Of a DNA stretch of 64,000 nucleotides, positions 8,394-15,737 are shown piece after piece. The DNA comes from AC-32 sp963717725 (GTDB taxonomy: Bacteria > Actinomycetota > Thermoleophilia > Gaiellales > Gaiellaceae), in assembly GCA_963717725.1 (NCBI GenBank), contig CAVQWS010000013.1, positions 1 to 64,000 of the forward strand, given 5' to 3'. Each line of letters begins with the position of its first letter. Within the stretch, counting starts at the first letter, position 1. The position numbers and the translations under genes were made by a program. The notes beneath the pieces were generated by a model that saw only the letters and a program-made list of their open reading frames with translations, ran no database searches and had not been told where the DNA came from.

Positions 8394-9224
8394 CTAACTC
8401 CCTCGGCCAGGTCGGGCGAGCAGGATCGCGCCGGCCGTGACTGCGGCGAAGGCGAGGATGCGCAGGGCTCCCAAGGCGCCCGACGGCACCGGCTCGCCGA
8501 GAACGACGCTGCCTGCGGCGATCGGGAGCGCATTCGTCAGCAGCGTCGCGATCCCGGCGACCGTAAGCGCGCGGGTCTTCTGGTAGCCGAGCTGCAGGAA
8601 GAAGGTGCCGAGCGAGTAGCCGATCACCACGGCGACGGCAAAGGCTGTCCGGACCCCTCCCTGGGTGGCGATCTTGACGGAGATGTCGCCGATCGAAAAG
8701 AACAGCCCGCCGGCGATGCCGTAGGCCACTCCGCTCCACCCGAAGCGCCGGCCGAGTGCCAGCGCGACGACGGCCGCGACAGCCGTTGCGCCGAGCCAGA
8801 GCAGGATCTCGCCCGTCGTGCCGCCCGTGCCCTCGCCGCTGCCGCCGGCCAGCGAGACGGCGAGCGCGAGCAGCCCGAGCATCGAGATCCACACGCCTGC
8901 GAGCTCGGTTCGCCCGAGCCGCCGGTGACCCATCCGGGCCGAGACGAAGGCGAGGACCCCGATCCCCCCCGCAGCCACGCTCTGGACGAGCGAGAGCGGC
9001 GCCAGCGCCAGCGCGACGACGTAGAGCGCAAAGCCGGCGCTCTCGAGCGCGAAGCCGAGCAGCCAACTGCGATCGGTGAGCAGCGCCTGCACCGAGTGCA
9101 GGGGCCGCCGAAGCGAGAGCGTGGGCAGCGCGGCCGCGGCGTCGTGCTCGAGGAGGTACGCGATGTTTGTCAGCGTCGTGGACGCCAGCGCGAGCACAAG
9201 CGCGACTCCGGTCTGGGTGCTCAC
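8394..9224 (-). CDS. DMT-superfamily transporter
   Basis: An integral membrane protein of 276 aa with nine to ten predicted TM segments, Gly/Ala/Leu-rich, in two similar halves as in EamA/DMT transporters. A long hydrophilic segment after TM1 (LEHDAAAALPTLSLRRPL) is typical of the actinobacterial DMT proteins of unknown substrate. GTG 9224 is the likely start. TAGGAT at 9250-9245 (minus sense) could be its -10. It is divergent from a small membrane gene at 9272, and both promoters fit in the 47-bp gap. It shares orientation with the downstream cupin. Confidence 0.8.
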   Translation of the reverse strand: MSTQTGVALVLALASTTLTNIAYLLEHDAAAALPTLSLRRPLHSVQALLTDRSWLLGFALESAGFALYVVALALAPLSLVQSVAAGGIGVLAFVSARMGHRRLGRTELAGVWISMLGLLALAVSLAGGSGEGTGGTTGEILLWLGATAVAAVVALALGRRFGWSGVAYGIAGGLFFSIGDISVKIATQGGVRTAFAVAVVIGYSLGTFFLQLGYQKTRALTVAGIATLLTNALPIAAGSVVLGEPVPSGALGALRILAFAAVTAGAILLARPGRGS

Positions 9225-9271
9225 GGACGCCGCATCGCCGGTCCATCCTAGAGCCGCGCGATCATCGGGCC

Positions 9272-9418
9272 ATGACCTTGATCTGGTTCGTCGTCTGGCT
9301 GATCTCGAACGTGATCGGCGATCACGAGCCGCTGCTGTTCGACCCGGTCAACTGGTGGACAGGAACGCTGCTCGGCGCGATCGCCATCGACCTCAGCCGC
9401 CAGCACGCGAAGATCTAG
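9272..9418 (+). CDS. Small hydrophobic protein, 48 aa
   Basis: Reads MTLIWFVVWLISNVIGDHEP and then a second hydrophobic stretch (WWTGTLLGAIAIDL), giving one or two short membrane segments. A GATCAT box ends six bases before the ATG, the leaderless spacing seen at many genes here. A perfect hairpin terminator lies 15 bp after the stop, so this is an autonomous transcription unit. Function unknown; it resembles short conserved membrane proteins of actinobacteria. Confidence 0.6.
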   Translation: MTLIWFVVWLISNVIGDHEPLLFDPVNWWTGTLLGAIAIDLSRQHAKI

Positions 9419-9433
9419 CGGCCCAATAGGTGT

Positions 9434-9455
9434 GGGGCGGCCTGGAGGCCGCCCC
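9434..9455 (+). terminator. Hairpin terminator after the 48-aa membrane gene
   Basis: GGGGCGGCC, loop TGGA, GGCCGCCCC: nine perfect G/C pairs, followed by GTCTTGG, a weak T tract. Position directly after a stop supports terminator function for the plus strand. Confidence 0.7.
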
Positions 9456-9608
9456 GTCTTGGAACATCTAAATGGCCGACTGCCTGCTGACCGAATACTG
9501 CTGGGCGCGGGCCGAGGCCGCGTGACCTGTCCAGGTCAATCCGGCGGAATGGCACATCCGAGTCAAGCCGTGCGCTGGGGTAGCTCGCCAGAGTCTGCAG
9601 AGACCCCG

Positions 9609-9829
9609 ATGAAGCCTTCGCTAACCATCACGGCGCTGATCGCCGTCGCTACTCTGGCCGCCGCAGCTGCCTTCGCGGCTACAGCTCTTACAAGCTCGTC
9701 ACCCGTGAGGATGCGAACCACGAGCTGCACGTCTATCGCGTGCCAACCGACCCGTACATGCAGGCCATCTGGCGCAAGGGCAACCTGCGCGTAGTGGTCG
9801 GCTCGGGCGGTTGCGACGGTCTCTGCTGA
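9609..9829 (+). pseudogene. Small secreted protein with a frameshift
   Basis: ATG 9609 opens a good signal peptide (MKPSLTITALIAVATLAAAA). Around 9675-9685 the reading frame breaks. The original frame gives low-complexity Ser/Thr/Arg sequence ending at 9794. The frame two bases on gives a well-formed protein (GYSSYKLVTREDANHELHVY, then MQAIWRKGNLRVVVGSGG) ending at TGA 9827-9829. The mature part therefore lies in a different frame from its signal peptide. A one- or two-base indel, real or from assembly, is the simplest explanation. Intact product would be about 73 aa with a C-terminal CDGLC. No family is recognised. Confidence 0.55.
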
Positions 9830-9933
9830 AGTCGTCATAGCGCCAACGTGATCGTGAGGGACACGAGACCAACACCGATGAGATCGGTTCGGTGGGCCGG
9901 TCGTACCAACGACGTCCGACCGAAAGCAGTGAC

Positions 9934-11007
9934 ATGAACCCGACAACGAACGGCGAGTCGCTGTGGCCGAGGCTCGCGGAGCTGCCGCTCGTGATCGAAG
10001 CGTGCGAGTACGACCGCCTGCATGCCGTCCTCGCCAACGAGTTCGAGCGCATCACCACCCACGTGCGGCTCGCCGGCGACGGCACCGACGGCCTGGGTGA
10101 GGACGTCTCGATCTTCCGGGAGGACGGCACTTCGCTGCACGAGGCCCGCCCTGCGCTGGGGCTCGAGGGTCAATGGACGCTGGCCGGCTTCTGCGACCAC
10201 CTCGCCACGGTCGAGCTGTGGCCGGAGCCCCCGGAGTGGGAGGCGGCGCTGCGCTTCCGCAACTGGGCGTTCGAGTCGGCGGCGCTCGACCTCGCGCTGC
10301 GCCAGGCAGGCCGCTCGCTGCACGACGTGCTCGGGTGGGAGCCGCGGCCGGTGCGCTTCGTCAACTCGCTCGGCCTCGGCAAGGAGCCGTCGTTCGAGCC
10401 TCTGCGCCGGCGACTCGCCCGCTCTCCCGGCGTGCGCTTCAAGCTCGACGCGGAGGCGACGTGGACGCCGGGGCTCGTGGACGAGGTCGCGGCGACCGGC
10501 GCCGTGGACACGATCGACTTCAAGGGCCACTACGGCATCGAGGTCGAGGATCCGGAAGCCCTCGTTGCCCTGTACGACCATGTGCTCGCCGCGTTCCCGG
10601 ATGTCTATCTGGAGGACCCGCACGACTTGCCCGAGATCGCCCAGCGGCTCGGCGATCACCTCGAGCGCGTGTCCTACGACGCGCCGATCCGCAGCGCCCA
10701 GGACATCGGCGCCACGCCGCTGGCCGCGCGCGTGGTGAACGTCAAGCCGTCGCGGATCGGCAGCCTGCGCGCCCTGTTCGAGATCTACGCGCGCTGCGCG
10801 CGCGAGCGGCGGCCGATGTACGGCGGCGGCATGGGCGAGCTAGGCGTGGGCCGCGGGCAGATCGAGCTGCTCGCCGCGCTGTTCCACGCCGACGCGCCCA
10901 ACGACGTGGCGCCGAGTGCCTACAACGAGGACGACCCGGCGGACGGCCTCCCGCCCAGCCCGCTGGCGCCGCGCCCTGCGGCCACCGGCTTTCGCTGGTC
11001 GGCGTAG
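9934..11007 (+). CDS. Enolase-superfamily enzyme (mandelate racemase/OSBS-like)
   Basis: A 357-aa protein with the TIM-barrel C-terminal half of the enolase superfamily. Candidate active-site features: FKLDAE (first acid/base lysine region), DTIDFKG and YLEDPHD (metal-binding acids), a third acid near SYDAP, and VNVKPSRIG (second catalytic lysine). A Gly-rich GGGMGELGVG follows near the end. ATG 9934 is chosen over a longer reading because the N-terminal capping domain then begins at a normal length. The reaction could be epimerisation, dehydration or o-succinylbenzoate synthesis; the sequence does not decide. It stands alone between small genes. A 6-3-6 hairpin (9874-9888) lies in the 104-bp leader. 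Confidence 0.72.
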   Translation: MNPTTNGESLWPRLAELPLVIEACEYDRLHAVLANEFERITTHVRLAGDGTDGLGEDVSIFREDGTSLHEARPALGLEGQWTLAGFCDHLATVELWPEPPEWEAALRFRNWAFESAALDLALRQAGRSLHDVLGWEPRPVRFVNSLGLGKEPSFEPLRRRLARSPGVRFKLDAEATWTPGLVDEVAATGAVDTIDFKGHYGIEVEDPEALVALYDHVLAAFPDVYLEDPHDLPEIAQRLGDHLERVSYDAPIRSAQDIGATPLAARVVNVKPSRIGSLRALFEIYARCARERRPMYGGGMGELGVGRGQIELLAALFHADAPNDVAPSAYNEDDPADGLPPSPLAPRPAATGFRWSA

Positions 11008-11019
11008 GCGAGTCCGCAG

Positions 11020-11235
11020 CTAGCGGGAGCGGTGGCTCTCTTCGCGTCCTGGATCGAGCAGATCCGGCGTGGGAGCCGAGAGGAGGGAGCTGCCGGCCTG
11101 CTTCGCCGCGGTGTTTTGCGAGATTCTGATCGTCTGGCGACGTGCTGCATCCAGGCGCTGAGCCTCGTCCGAGGCGAGCGTCTCTGGATCGGTGGGCCCT
11201 CGCCACCAAGACATCAGTTTCTTCACGGGATTCAT
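11020..11235 (-). CDS. Small conserved-looking hypothetical protein, 71 aa
   Basis: Starts MNPVKKLMSWWRGPTDPETL, with a charged helical middle (DEAQRLDAARRQTIRISQN). TAGGAT (plus-strand atccta 11242-11247) ends six bases before the ATG on the minus strand, the leaderless promoter spacing common in this window, which supports it as a real gene. It ends 12 bp from the convergent enolase-family gene. The WWRGP segment recalls short actinobacterial proteins of unknown function, but no role can be given. Confidence 0.5.
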   Translation of the reverse strand: MNPVKKLMSWWRGPTDPETLASDEAQRLDAARRQTIRISQNTAAKQAGSSLLSAPTPDLLDPGREESHRSR

Positions 11236-11426
11236 GACCCGATCCTAGTCGCCGCCGCGACCGACATGGCGGGCATGGCTTGCTTTGGCCGAGGCCGCAG
11301 CCGCTCTTCGTTCGCGGGCGGCGGCCATGAGCAGCCTTCACGATCCCAGGCGACTCACTTCGGCTTCACAGATAGGTCACGCCCAAGGTTGCTTCACCCG
11401 GTCGCGGCTCGACGGCCGGCGCCCCG

Positions 11427-11456
11427 TTGACAGCCGGCGCCCCACTTGTATAGATT
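11427..11456 (+). promoter_or_regulatory. Sigma70-type promoter, TTGACA / TAGATT
   Basis: Perfect -35 TTGACA at 11427-11432, 18-bp spacer, and -10 TAGATT at 11451-11456 (TATAGA at 11449 is an overlapping alternative). The -10 ends six bases before ATG 11463, so the transcript would begin at or next to the start codon. The rest of the gap 11241-11426 holds nothing else recognisable. Confidence 0.65.
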
Positions 11457-11462
11457 CGCGCC

Positions 11463-11996
11463 ATGTGCCGCGTAGCCGCCTGGCGCGTCGCCGCAGTTGC
11501 CGCCCTCGTAGTTGGTGCCTTGCTGGTCGTCTCAGCAGGTTTCGGTGGCACTACCTCCGGTGGCCTGCGGGCGAAGAAGACCGCGTTCTCGCCGCTCAGC
11601 GCCCAAGCCGCCCGGCTCACAATCGGCTTGAAGGTCACGCCACGCACGGCGACCCGCGGGAAGACCGTCACCTACCTGCTGCGACTCTCCAACGTCGGCG
11701 ATGCCACGGCCAGTCTGGTGCGGGTCTGTGACCAGGTTCCGCTCAGGTTGATCCTCGTTAGCGCGCCTCCTGGGTTCGTAGAGGGTGGCGCCAGATTGGT
11801 CTGCAGGAGATTCGCTCGGCTGCCGGTCGGCGGAACGGTGATCTTCAAGTTCGTGATGCGAGTCGCACCGTCGGCCAAAGGAGGCGTGGTCGTGAACACC
11901 GCCTACGCCAGGTGGCGAGGGGCAGTCAGCTTCATCTACGCCCAGACGCCGCTCACGATCGGCGTGCTGGTTGGGTGCTCACGGTCGGCGTGCTGA
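11463..11996 (+). CDS. Secreted DUF11-like beta-sandwich protein
   Basis: A 177-aa exported protein. The N-terminus (residues 5-30, Ala/Val-rich) is a signal peptide or anchor. From about residue 50 it reads RLTIGLKVTPRTATRGKTVT, then YLLRLSNVGDATASLVRVCDQVP and NTAYARW, the pattern of the DUF11/conserved-repeat domain: N-V/I-G-D plus a closing alternating strand. It carries a strong leaderless promoter (TTGACA, 18 bp, TAGATT). Likely an extracytoplasmic structural protein. The last residues (VGCSRSAC) are not domain-like. Confidence 0.65.
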   Translation: MCRVAAWRVAAVAALVVGALLVVSAGFGGTTSGGLRAKKTAFSPLSAQAARLTIGLKVTPRTATRGKTVTYLLRLSNVGDATASLVRVCDQVPLRLILVSAPPGFVEGGARLVCRRFARLPVGGTVIFKFVMRVAPSAKGGVVVNTAYARWRGAVSFIYAQTPLTIGVLVGCSRSAC

Positions 11997-12049
11997 GCAT
12001 CACGCGCCTCCTCTGCTGAGAGCCGGTAATCAGGCGCCGTCGCTCGCGC

Positions 12050-12139
12050 TTGATCGTGCGTGAGGCGAGGTTGCCTAGGTTGGTCGCGGTGCGCGAGTTC
12101 GAGCGCTGGGTCGAGGCTAACGCGGCACGGATCCTTTAG
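12050..12139 (+). pseudogene. Possible excisionase/HTH_17 C-terminal remnant
   Basis: In the 284-bp stretch 11997-12280, which has no intact gene, one frame reads about 29 codons like the end of a helix-turn-helix excisionase: REARLPRLVAVREFERWVEA then NAARIL and TAG at 12137-12139. No start or HTH is preserved upstream. Its position next to the 3' side of tRNA-Ala would suit a lost integrated element, but no repeat of the tRNA 3' end was found. Support is weak. The rest of the stretch shows nothing recognisable. Confidence 0.25.
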
Positions 12140-12280
12140 CCCTTGATTTGAAATGGCTCGGTCGCGCGCTGAACGAGGCCGCCGAACAACCGCGAGCTCG
12201 TTCACTGCCAGGACACGGCCCCGGGCACCAGGCCAGCGCCCTAGCCGCGCAACCGGCCTGGCCAAGCCGTTTCCGGGCCA

Positions 12281-12353
12281 TGGAGCGTACCGGGATCGAA
12301 CCGGTGACCTCCGGCTTGCAAAGCCGGCGCTCTCCCAGCTGAGCTAACGCCCC
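12281..12353 (-). tRNA. tRNA-Ala (anticodon TGC)
   Basis: On the minus strand the gene starts GGGGCGTTAGCTCAGCTGGG and folds as a full cloverleaf. Acceptor GGGGCGT pairs with ACGCTCC with one G-T pair. The D-arm is TAGCTCAGCTGGGAGAGC-like, the anticodon loop is TTTGCAA with TGC, and the T-arm has GGTTCGATCCC. The discriminator is A at 12281 and CCA is not encoded. It lies beside the DUF2630 unit's terminator. Confidence 0.97.
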
Positions 12354-12378
12354 GAACTCCTCATTCTAGAGACGGAAA

Positions 12379-12402
12379 AGCCGGCGGGGCCAGCCGCCGG
12401 CT
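12379..12402 (-). terminator. Rho-independent terminator on the minus strand
   Basis: AGCCGGCGG / CCGCCGGCT, nine perfect pairs with a six-base loop. In minus-strand sense it is followed by TTTTCC (the plus strand shows GGAAAAG). It sits 34 bp after the DUF2630-like gene and so terminates that unit before tRNA-Ala. Confidence 0.8.
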
Positions 12403-12435
12403 CTTCTCGTTCACGGGGGAGAGAACCCCGGGGTC

Positions 12436-12669
12436 TTACGCGGCTCGCGCCAGGCGCTCTTCGTGCCGGGCGCGCTTGATGATCTCGTCGCGGTCGCCGA
12501 AGCGCTGCTGCGCCTTGAGCGTCCGCTGCTCGTCCCAGAGCGTCGCGATGCGCTCCTCGAGCTCGTGGAGCTCCTGCGAGAGCGCGGCGTCATGGCCGTC
12601 CGAAAGTAGGTGCCAAAGCTCCGACCGGCGTTCGGTCGCCTGGTCGAGCTCGATGCGGATGTCGTCCAT
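12436..12669 (-). CDS. DUF2630-like small coiled-coil protein
   Basis: A 77-aa acidic, fully helical protein: MDDIRIELDQATERRSELWH, then SQELHELEERIATLWDEQRT and a C-terminal RARHEERLA. Size and the W-D-x-x-R pattern fit the actinobacterial DUF2630 family of unknown function. An upstream ATG three codons earlier (12678) is possible. It ends before a strong terminator. It lies downstream of the rhomboid unit, separated by 44 bp. Confidence 0.62.
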   Translation of the reverse strand: MDDIRIELDQATERRSELWHLLSDGHDAALSQELHELEERIATLWDEQRTLKAQQRFGDRDEIIKRARHEERLARAA

Positions 12670-12713
12670 TGTTCTCATGTCTCTGAAAACGATTTGTCCC
12701 CTGCCCACATTCC

Positions 12714-12806
12714 TCAATCGCGAGGGCCGAACAGGTAGAGCACGAGCACGACGAGGGCGACCACGCCGGCGGCGATTGCGATCCCGGTGAGCACGCCCGA
12801 GCTCAC
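12714..12806 (-). CDS. 30-residue single-TM peptide coupled to rhomboid
   Basis: GTG at 12806 overlaps the rhomboid TGA as GTGA. The peptide is one hydrophobic helix (about SSGVLTGIAIAAGVVALVVL and on to LVLYLFG) followed by PRD. Four-base overlap is the standard coupling geometry in this window, which is why it is listed. It may be a stabilising subunit, a rhomboid substrate or a chance reading; no homologue is recognised. Confidence 0.4.
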   Translation of the reverse strand: MSSGVLTGIAIAAGVVALVVLVLYLFGPRD

Positions 12807-13507
12807 CAGGCCGGCCGTAAGGGCGGTCGCTCGGCAAAGAGCCGCACGGTCGCCAGCCCGAAGACAAAGCCGCCGACATGGGCGAAGAAGGCGGTGCCGC
12901 CACCCGACTGTGGCTGCGCAATCGAGAAGCCGCCCTCCACGAGCTGGAGCAGGAACCAGAAGCCGATGAACCAGTACGCCGGGATCTCGCGCAGGAAGAC
13001 CAGGCCGATGATGAAGGCGGTCAGCACGCTCGCCTGCGGCAGCAGCAGCAGGTACGCGCCGAGCACACCGGCGATCGCGCCCGAGGCGCCGATGTTGGGG
13101 ATGCTCGCGCCCGCCGCGTCGGTGGTGGCGAGGGTGACCACGGTCTGGGTCGCCGTCGCCGCGAGGCCGGCCAGCAGGTACCAGACGAGAAAGCGCGTGC
13201 GGCCCATCGAGTCCTCGACGTTGTTGCCGAAAATCCAGAGGAAGAGCATGTTGCCGCCGATGTGAATCCAGCTCGCGTGCATGAACATCGAGGTGAACGC
13301 GCCCAGGAACCACGGCAGGTGGTCGACCGTCGCAGCCGGCGCCACGCACGGCCCCTCGACCGAGCACGGGTAGTAGCCGTAGTGGATGACCTCCTTCTCC
13401 ACGCCCGTCTCCCACTCCCACAGCCAGACGATCACGTTGGCGGCGATCAGCGCGACGGTCACCAGCGGGAACGCCCTCGTCGGGACGTTGTCCTTCAGCG
13501 GCAGCAT
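12803..13507 (-). CDS. Rhomboid-family intramembrane serine protease
   Basis: A 234-aa polytopic protein with six or seven TM segments. The catalytic serine is in GASGAIAG (S142) and the catalytic histidine in AHVGG (H210). The oxyanion-side HIGGN motif (82-86) and the L1 loop W-x-R region (SMGRTRFLVW) are present, so the active site looks complete. An N-terminal cytoplasmic stretch LPLKDNVPTR is typical of actinobacterial rhomboids. It starts 13 bp after argF on the same strand, at the end of a long co-oriented series. It should cleave membrane-protein substrates; targets unknown. Confidence 0.9.
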   Translation of the reverse strand: MLPLKDNVPTRAFPLVTVALIAANVIVWLWEWETGVEKEVIHYGYYPCSVEGPCVAPAATVDHLPWFLGAFTSMFMHASWIHIGGNMLFLWIFGNNVEDSMGRTRFLVWYLLAGLAATATQTVVTLATTDAAGASIPNIGASGAIAGVLGAYLLLLPQASVLTAFIIGLVFLREIPAYWFIGFWFLLQLVEGGFSIAQPQSGGGTAFFAHVGGFVFGLATVRLFAERPPLRPAW

Positions 13508-13520
13508 CGCCGCGCGGAGG

Positions 13521-14453
13521 CTACGAGATCACGAGCGCGAGCAAGGCTTTTTGCGCGTGCAAGCGGTTCTCGGCCTCGTCCCAGACCGCCGAGCGCGGCC
13601 CGTAGAGCACGTCTTCGGTGATCTCCTCGCCGTAGTGGGCGGGGAGGCAGTGGAGGACGATGGCGTCGTCGTTCGCGAGCCCCACGAGCTCCGCGTCGAT
13701 GCCGAACCCGGCCAGATCGCGCAGCCGCCGCTCGCGCTCTTCCTCCTGGCCCATGCTCGTCCAGACGTCGGTGTAGAGGACGTCGGCGCCCTCCGCGGCC
13801 GCGCGTGCGTCGGTGGTGAGCTCGACCTCGCCGCCGGTCTCGCGGGCGAGCTCGACGGCCTCCGGCCACACCTCGTAACCCTCGGGCGACGCGGCCACGA
13901 AGGGCGCGCCGAGCTTCGCGCAGGCGACCATCAGCGAGGCACAGACGTTGTTGCCGTCGCCGAGGTAGGCGACCCGCACGCCCTCGATTCGCCCGAGCCG
14001 CTCGCGGATTGTCATCACGTCGGCGAGCGCCTGGCACGGGTGCGAGATGTCGGTCAGGCCGTTGATCACCGGGATCGAGGCGTGCGTGGCGAGCTCTTCG
14101 ACGTCGGCCTGATCGAACGTGCGGATCATGATCCCGTCGACGTAGCGCGAGAGCACCGTCGCGGTGTCCTTGAGCGTCTCGCCGCGGCCGAGCTGGAGGT
14201 CGCCGGCGGCGAGGTAGAGCGCGTGGCCACCCAGCTGGGTCATCCCGACCTCGAACGAGACACGGGTGCGGGTCGAGGGCTTCTGGAAGATCATCGCGAG
14301 CGTGCGGCCGGGGAGGAGGTGATGCTCCTCGCGCCGGGCCTGCCGCTGCTTGAGGTCGTCCGCGAAGTCGAGCACCGACTCGAGCTCGTCGCGGCTCCAG
14401 TCGGCGACGCGGGTGAAGCTGCGGCCCTTGAGGCTCTCGGCGATTGCGCTCAT
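13521..14453 (-). CDS. argF: Ornithine carbamoyltransferase
   Basis: A 310-aa cytosolic enzyme making citrulline from ornithine and carbamoyl phosphate. Signature motifs are all present: FQKPSTRTR (carbamoyl-phosphate site), HPCQALAD, the ornithine-loop region DGNNV, and HCLPAHYGEEI. The DVWTSMGQ segment matches anabolic OTCs. ATG 14453 gives the normal family length; a longer reading would run into the sigma-factor gene. It follows the ECF sigma gene by only 13 bp. This is not a usual arginine operon, as no other arg genes are present. A damaged carbamate kinase occurs 6 kb away. Confidence 0.95.
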   Translation of the reverse strand: MSAIAESLKGRSFTRVADWSRDELESVLDFADDLKQRQARREEHHLLPGRTLAMIFQKPSTRTRVSFEVGMTQLGGHALYLAAGDLQLGRGETLKDTATVLSRYVDGIMIRTFDQADVEELATHASIPVINGLTDISHPCQALADVMTIRERLGRIEGVRVAYLGDGNNVCASLMVACAKLGAPFVAASPEGYEVWPEAVELARETGGEVELTTDARAAAEGADVLYTDVWTSMGQEEERERRLRDLAGFGIDAELVGLANDDAIVLHCLPAHYGEEITEDVLYGPRSAVWDEAENRLHAQKALLALVIS

Positions 14454-14466
14454 CCGAGCGCGGATC

Positions 14467-15078
14467 TTACGGGTACGAGCCTTCGAGACCGGCCTGGTCG
14501 AGCAGGTCGCGCAGTCGCGAGAGGCCGGTGAACATACGGCTCTTGATCGTCCCGAGTGGCTGGTCGAGCCGCTCCGCGAGCTCGCTCTGGGTGAGGCCGC
14601 CGTAGTAGCCGAGCTCGAGCGCCTCACGCTGCTCGGCCGGGAGTTGCGAGAGCGCCTCCTGCACGAGCCTGCGGCGGAAGCCGAGCGAGGCCTCGTCCTC
14701 CGCGGTCGTCGGGGCGGCGGGCTCGGGCGCGCGCTCGAGCGGCTCGCCGCGGCGGATGTCCTCGCGGCGGACGAGGTCGACGGCGCGGCGGTGGACGAGC
14801 GTCAGGATCCACGTGCTCGCCTTCGCGCGCTCGGCCAGGAAGCGGTCGGCGTTCCGCCAGACGCCGAGGAACGCCTCCTGGACGGCGTCCTGGGCAAGCG
14901 TCTCGTCGCGCAGGATCCGCAACGCGAGCCCGTAGGCGACGCGGCCGAAGCGGTCGTAGAGCGCGGCCAGCGCGTCGTCGTCGGAGGCCGCGACCAGTGA
15001 GAGCAGCGCCTCGTCGGAGAGCCGCGCCAGGTCACGCGACGGGCGCGCGGGCGGCGGCTGCACCGTCAGCACGGTCAC
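14467..15078 (-). CDS. ECF-type RNA polymerase sigma factor
   Basis: A 203-aa sigma70-family extracytoplasmic-function factor. Region 2 is readable (ALAALYDRFGRVAYGLALRI, then QDAVQEAFLGVW, 2.2-2.3). Region 4 is LPAEQREALELGYYGGLTQS plus IKSRMFTGLSRLR, the HTH that reads the -35. GTG 15078 overlaps the anti-sigma stop as GTGA. The anti-sigma gene lies upstream of the sigma gene, the reverse of the common order. Its regulon may include the adjacent DUF4331/NicO genes; no promoter motif was proven. Confidence 0.92.
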   Translation of the reverse strand: MTVLTVQPPPARPSRDLARLSDEALLSLVAASDDDALAALYDRFGRVAYGLALRILRDETLAQDAVQEAFLGVWRNADRFLAERAKASTWILTLVHRRAVDLVRREDIRRGEPLERAPEPAAPTTAEDEASLGFRRRLVQEALSQLPAEQREALELGYYGGLTQSELAERLDQPLGTIKSRMFTGLSRLRDLLDQAGLEGSYP

Positions 15079-15737
15079 GAGACCGCCTTGCTGGCGGCGA
15101 GCGGCTTGCTCGTCGGCTGGTCGACCCCGCCGGAGCGTTCGAGCGTGACGGCGACGACCGAGCCGGGCTTGACGGGCCGTTGGATCCGCAGCACGGTCGA
15201 CCCGGAGAAGAGCCCCGCCCGTTTGGCCGCGCCGTTGCGGATCACCCAGGCCTCGTAAGTCTTGCCCTCGGGCGCGCGCGGGACGGTGAGCGCGATCGCG
15301 GCCGTGCCGTCTGGAGCGACCGCCAGCGTGCCGCGATCGCCCATCGGCACGAGCTGCGCGCCGGGTTCCGCGAGCACGGACGCGAACGCGTCGTTCGTTG
15401 CCGGGCGAGTGGCCGCCCAGACGCCGACGCCGATCGCGACGGCCGCGGCAACCGCAGCCGCGGCGGCGAGGGGAGCCGTCCACGAGCGGCGGCGCGGCAG
15501 CGAGACGATGTTCGGGCGCTCGGCCTTCGCGTCCTCCAGGATCCGCTGCTTCAGCTCCGGCGGCGGCGGAGGGCCGACGGCGCCGTAGGCCAGTGCCGCG
15601 GTCGCTTCGCGCAGGCTCGCGAGCTCCTCGCGGCAGGCCTCGCACGAAGCAAGGTGTTCCTCGAAGGCGCGCTCCTCGTCTACATCTAGCGCGTCCATGG
15701 CGTAGAGCGCGACATCGGCGTGGGGATCTGCGGCCAT
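15075..15737 (-). CDS. Membrane anti-sigma factor (zinc-finger plus RskA-like domain)
   Basis: A 220-aa single-pass protein. The cytoplasmic N-terminus contains a ZAS zinc motif H-x3-C-x2-C (EEHLASCEACREEL, about residues 27-40) that holds the sigma factor. One TM follows near residues 87-110 (LAAAAAVAAAVAIGVGVWAA). The extracytoplasmic C-terminus (ATNDAFASVLAEPGAQLV, then TYEAWVIRNG) is RskA-like. It starts directly after the NicO gene stop (TAG then ATG) and overlaps the sigma gene, so it is translated with both. It presumably senses an envelope signal and releases the sigma factor. Confidence 0.9.
   Translation of the reverse strand: MAADPHADVALYAMDALDVDEERAFEEHLASCEACREELASLREATAALAYGAVGPPPPPELKQRILEDAKAERPNIVSLPRRRSWTAPLAAAAAVAAAVAIGVGVWAATRPATNDAFASVLAEPGAQLVPMGDRGTLAVAPDGTAAIALTVPRAPEGKTYEAWVIRNGAAKRAGLFSGSTVLRIQRPVKPGSVVAVTLERSGGVDQPTSKPLAASKAVS

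Noticed and set aside
12148..12347. Short plus-strand frames across tRNA-Ala giving peptides such as YRDRTGDLRLAKPALSQLS or TGIEPVTSGLQSRRSPS.
   Set aside because: They are antisense translations of the tRNA-Ala T-arm and anticodon arm, a well-known source of spurious protein predictions.
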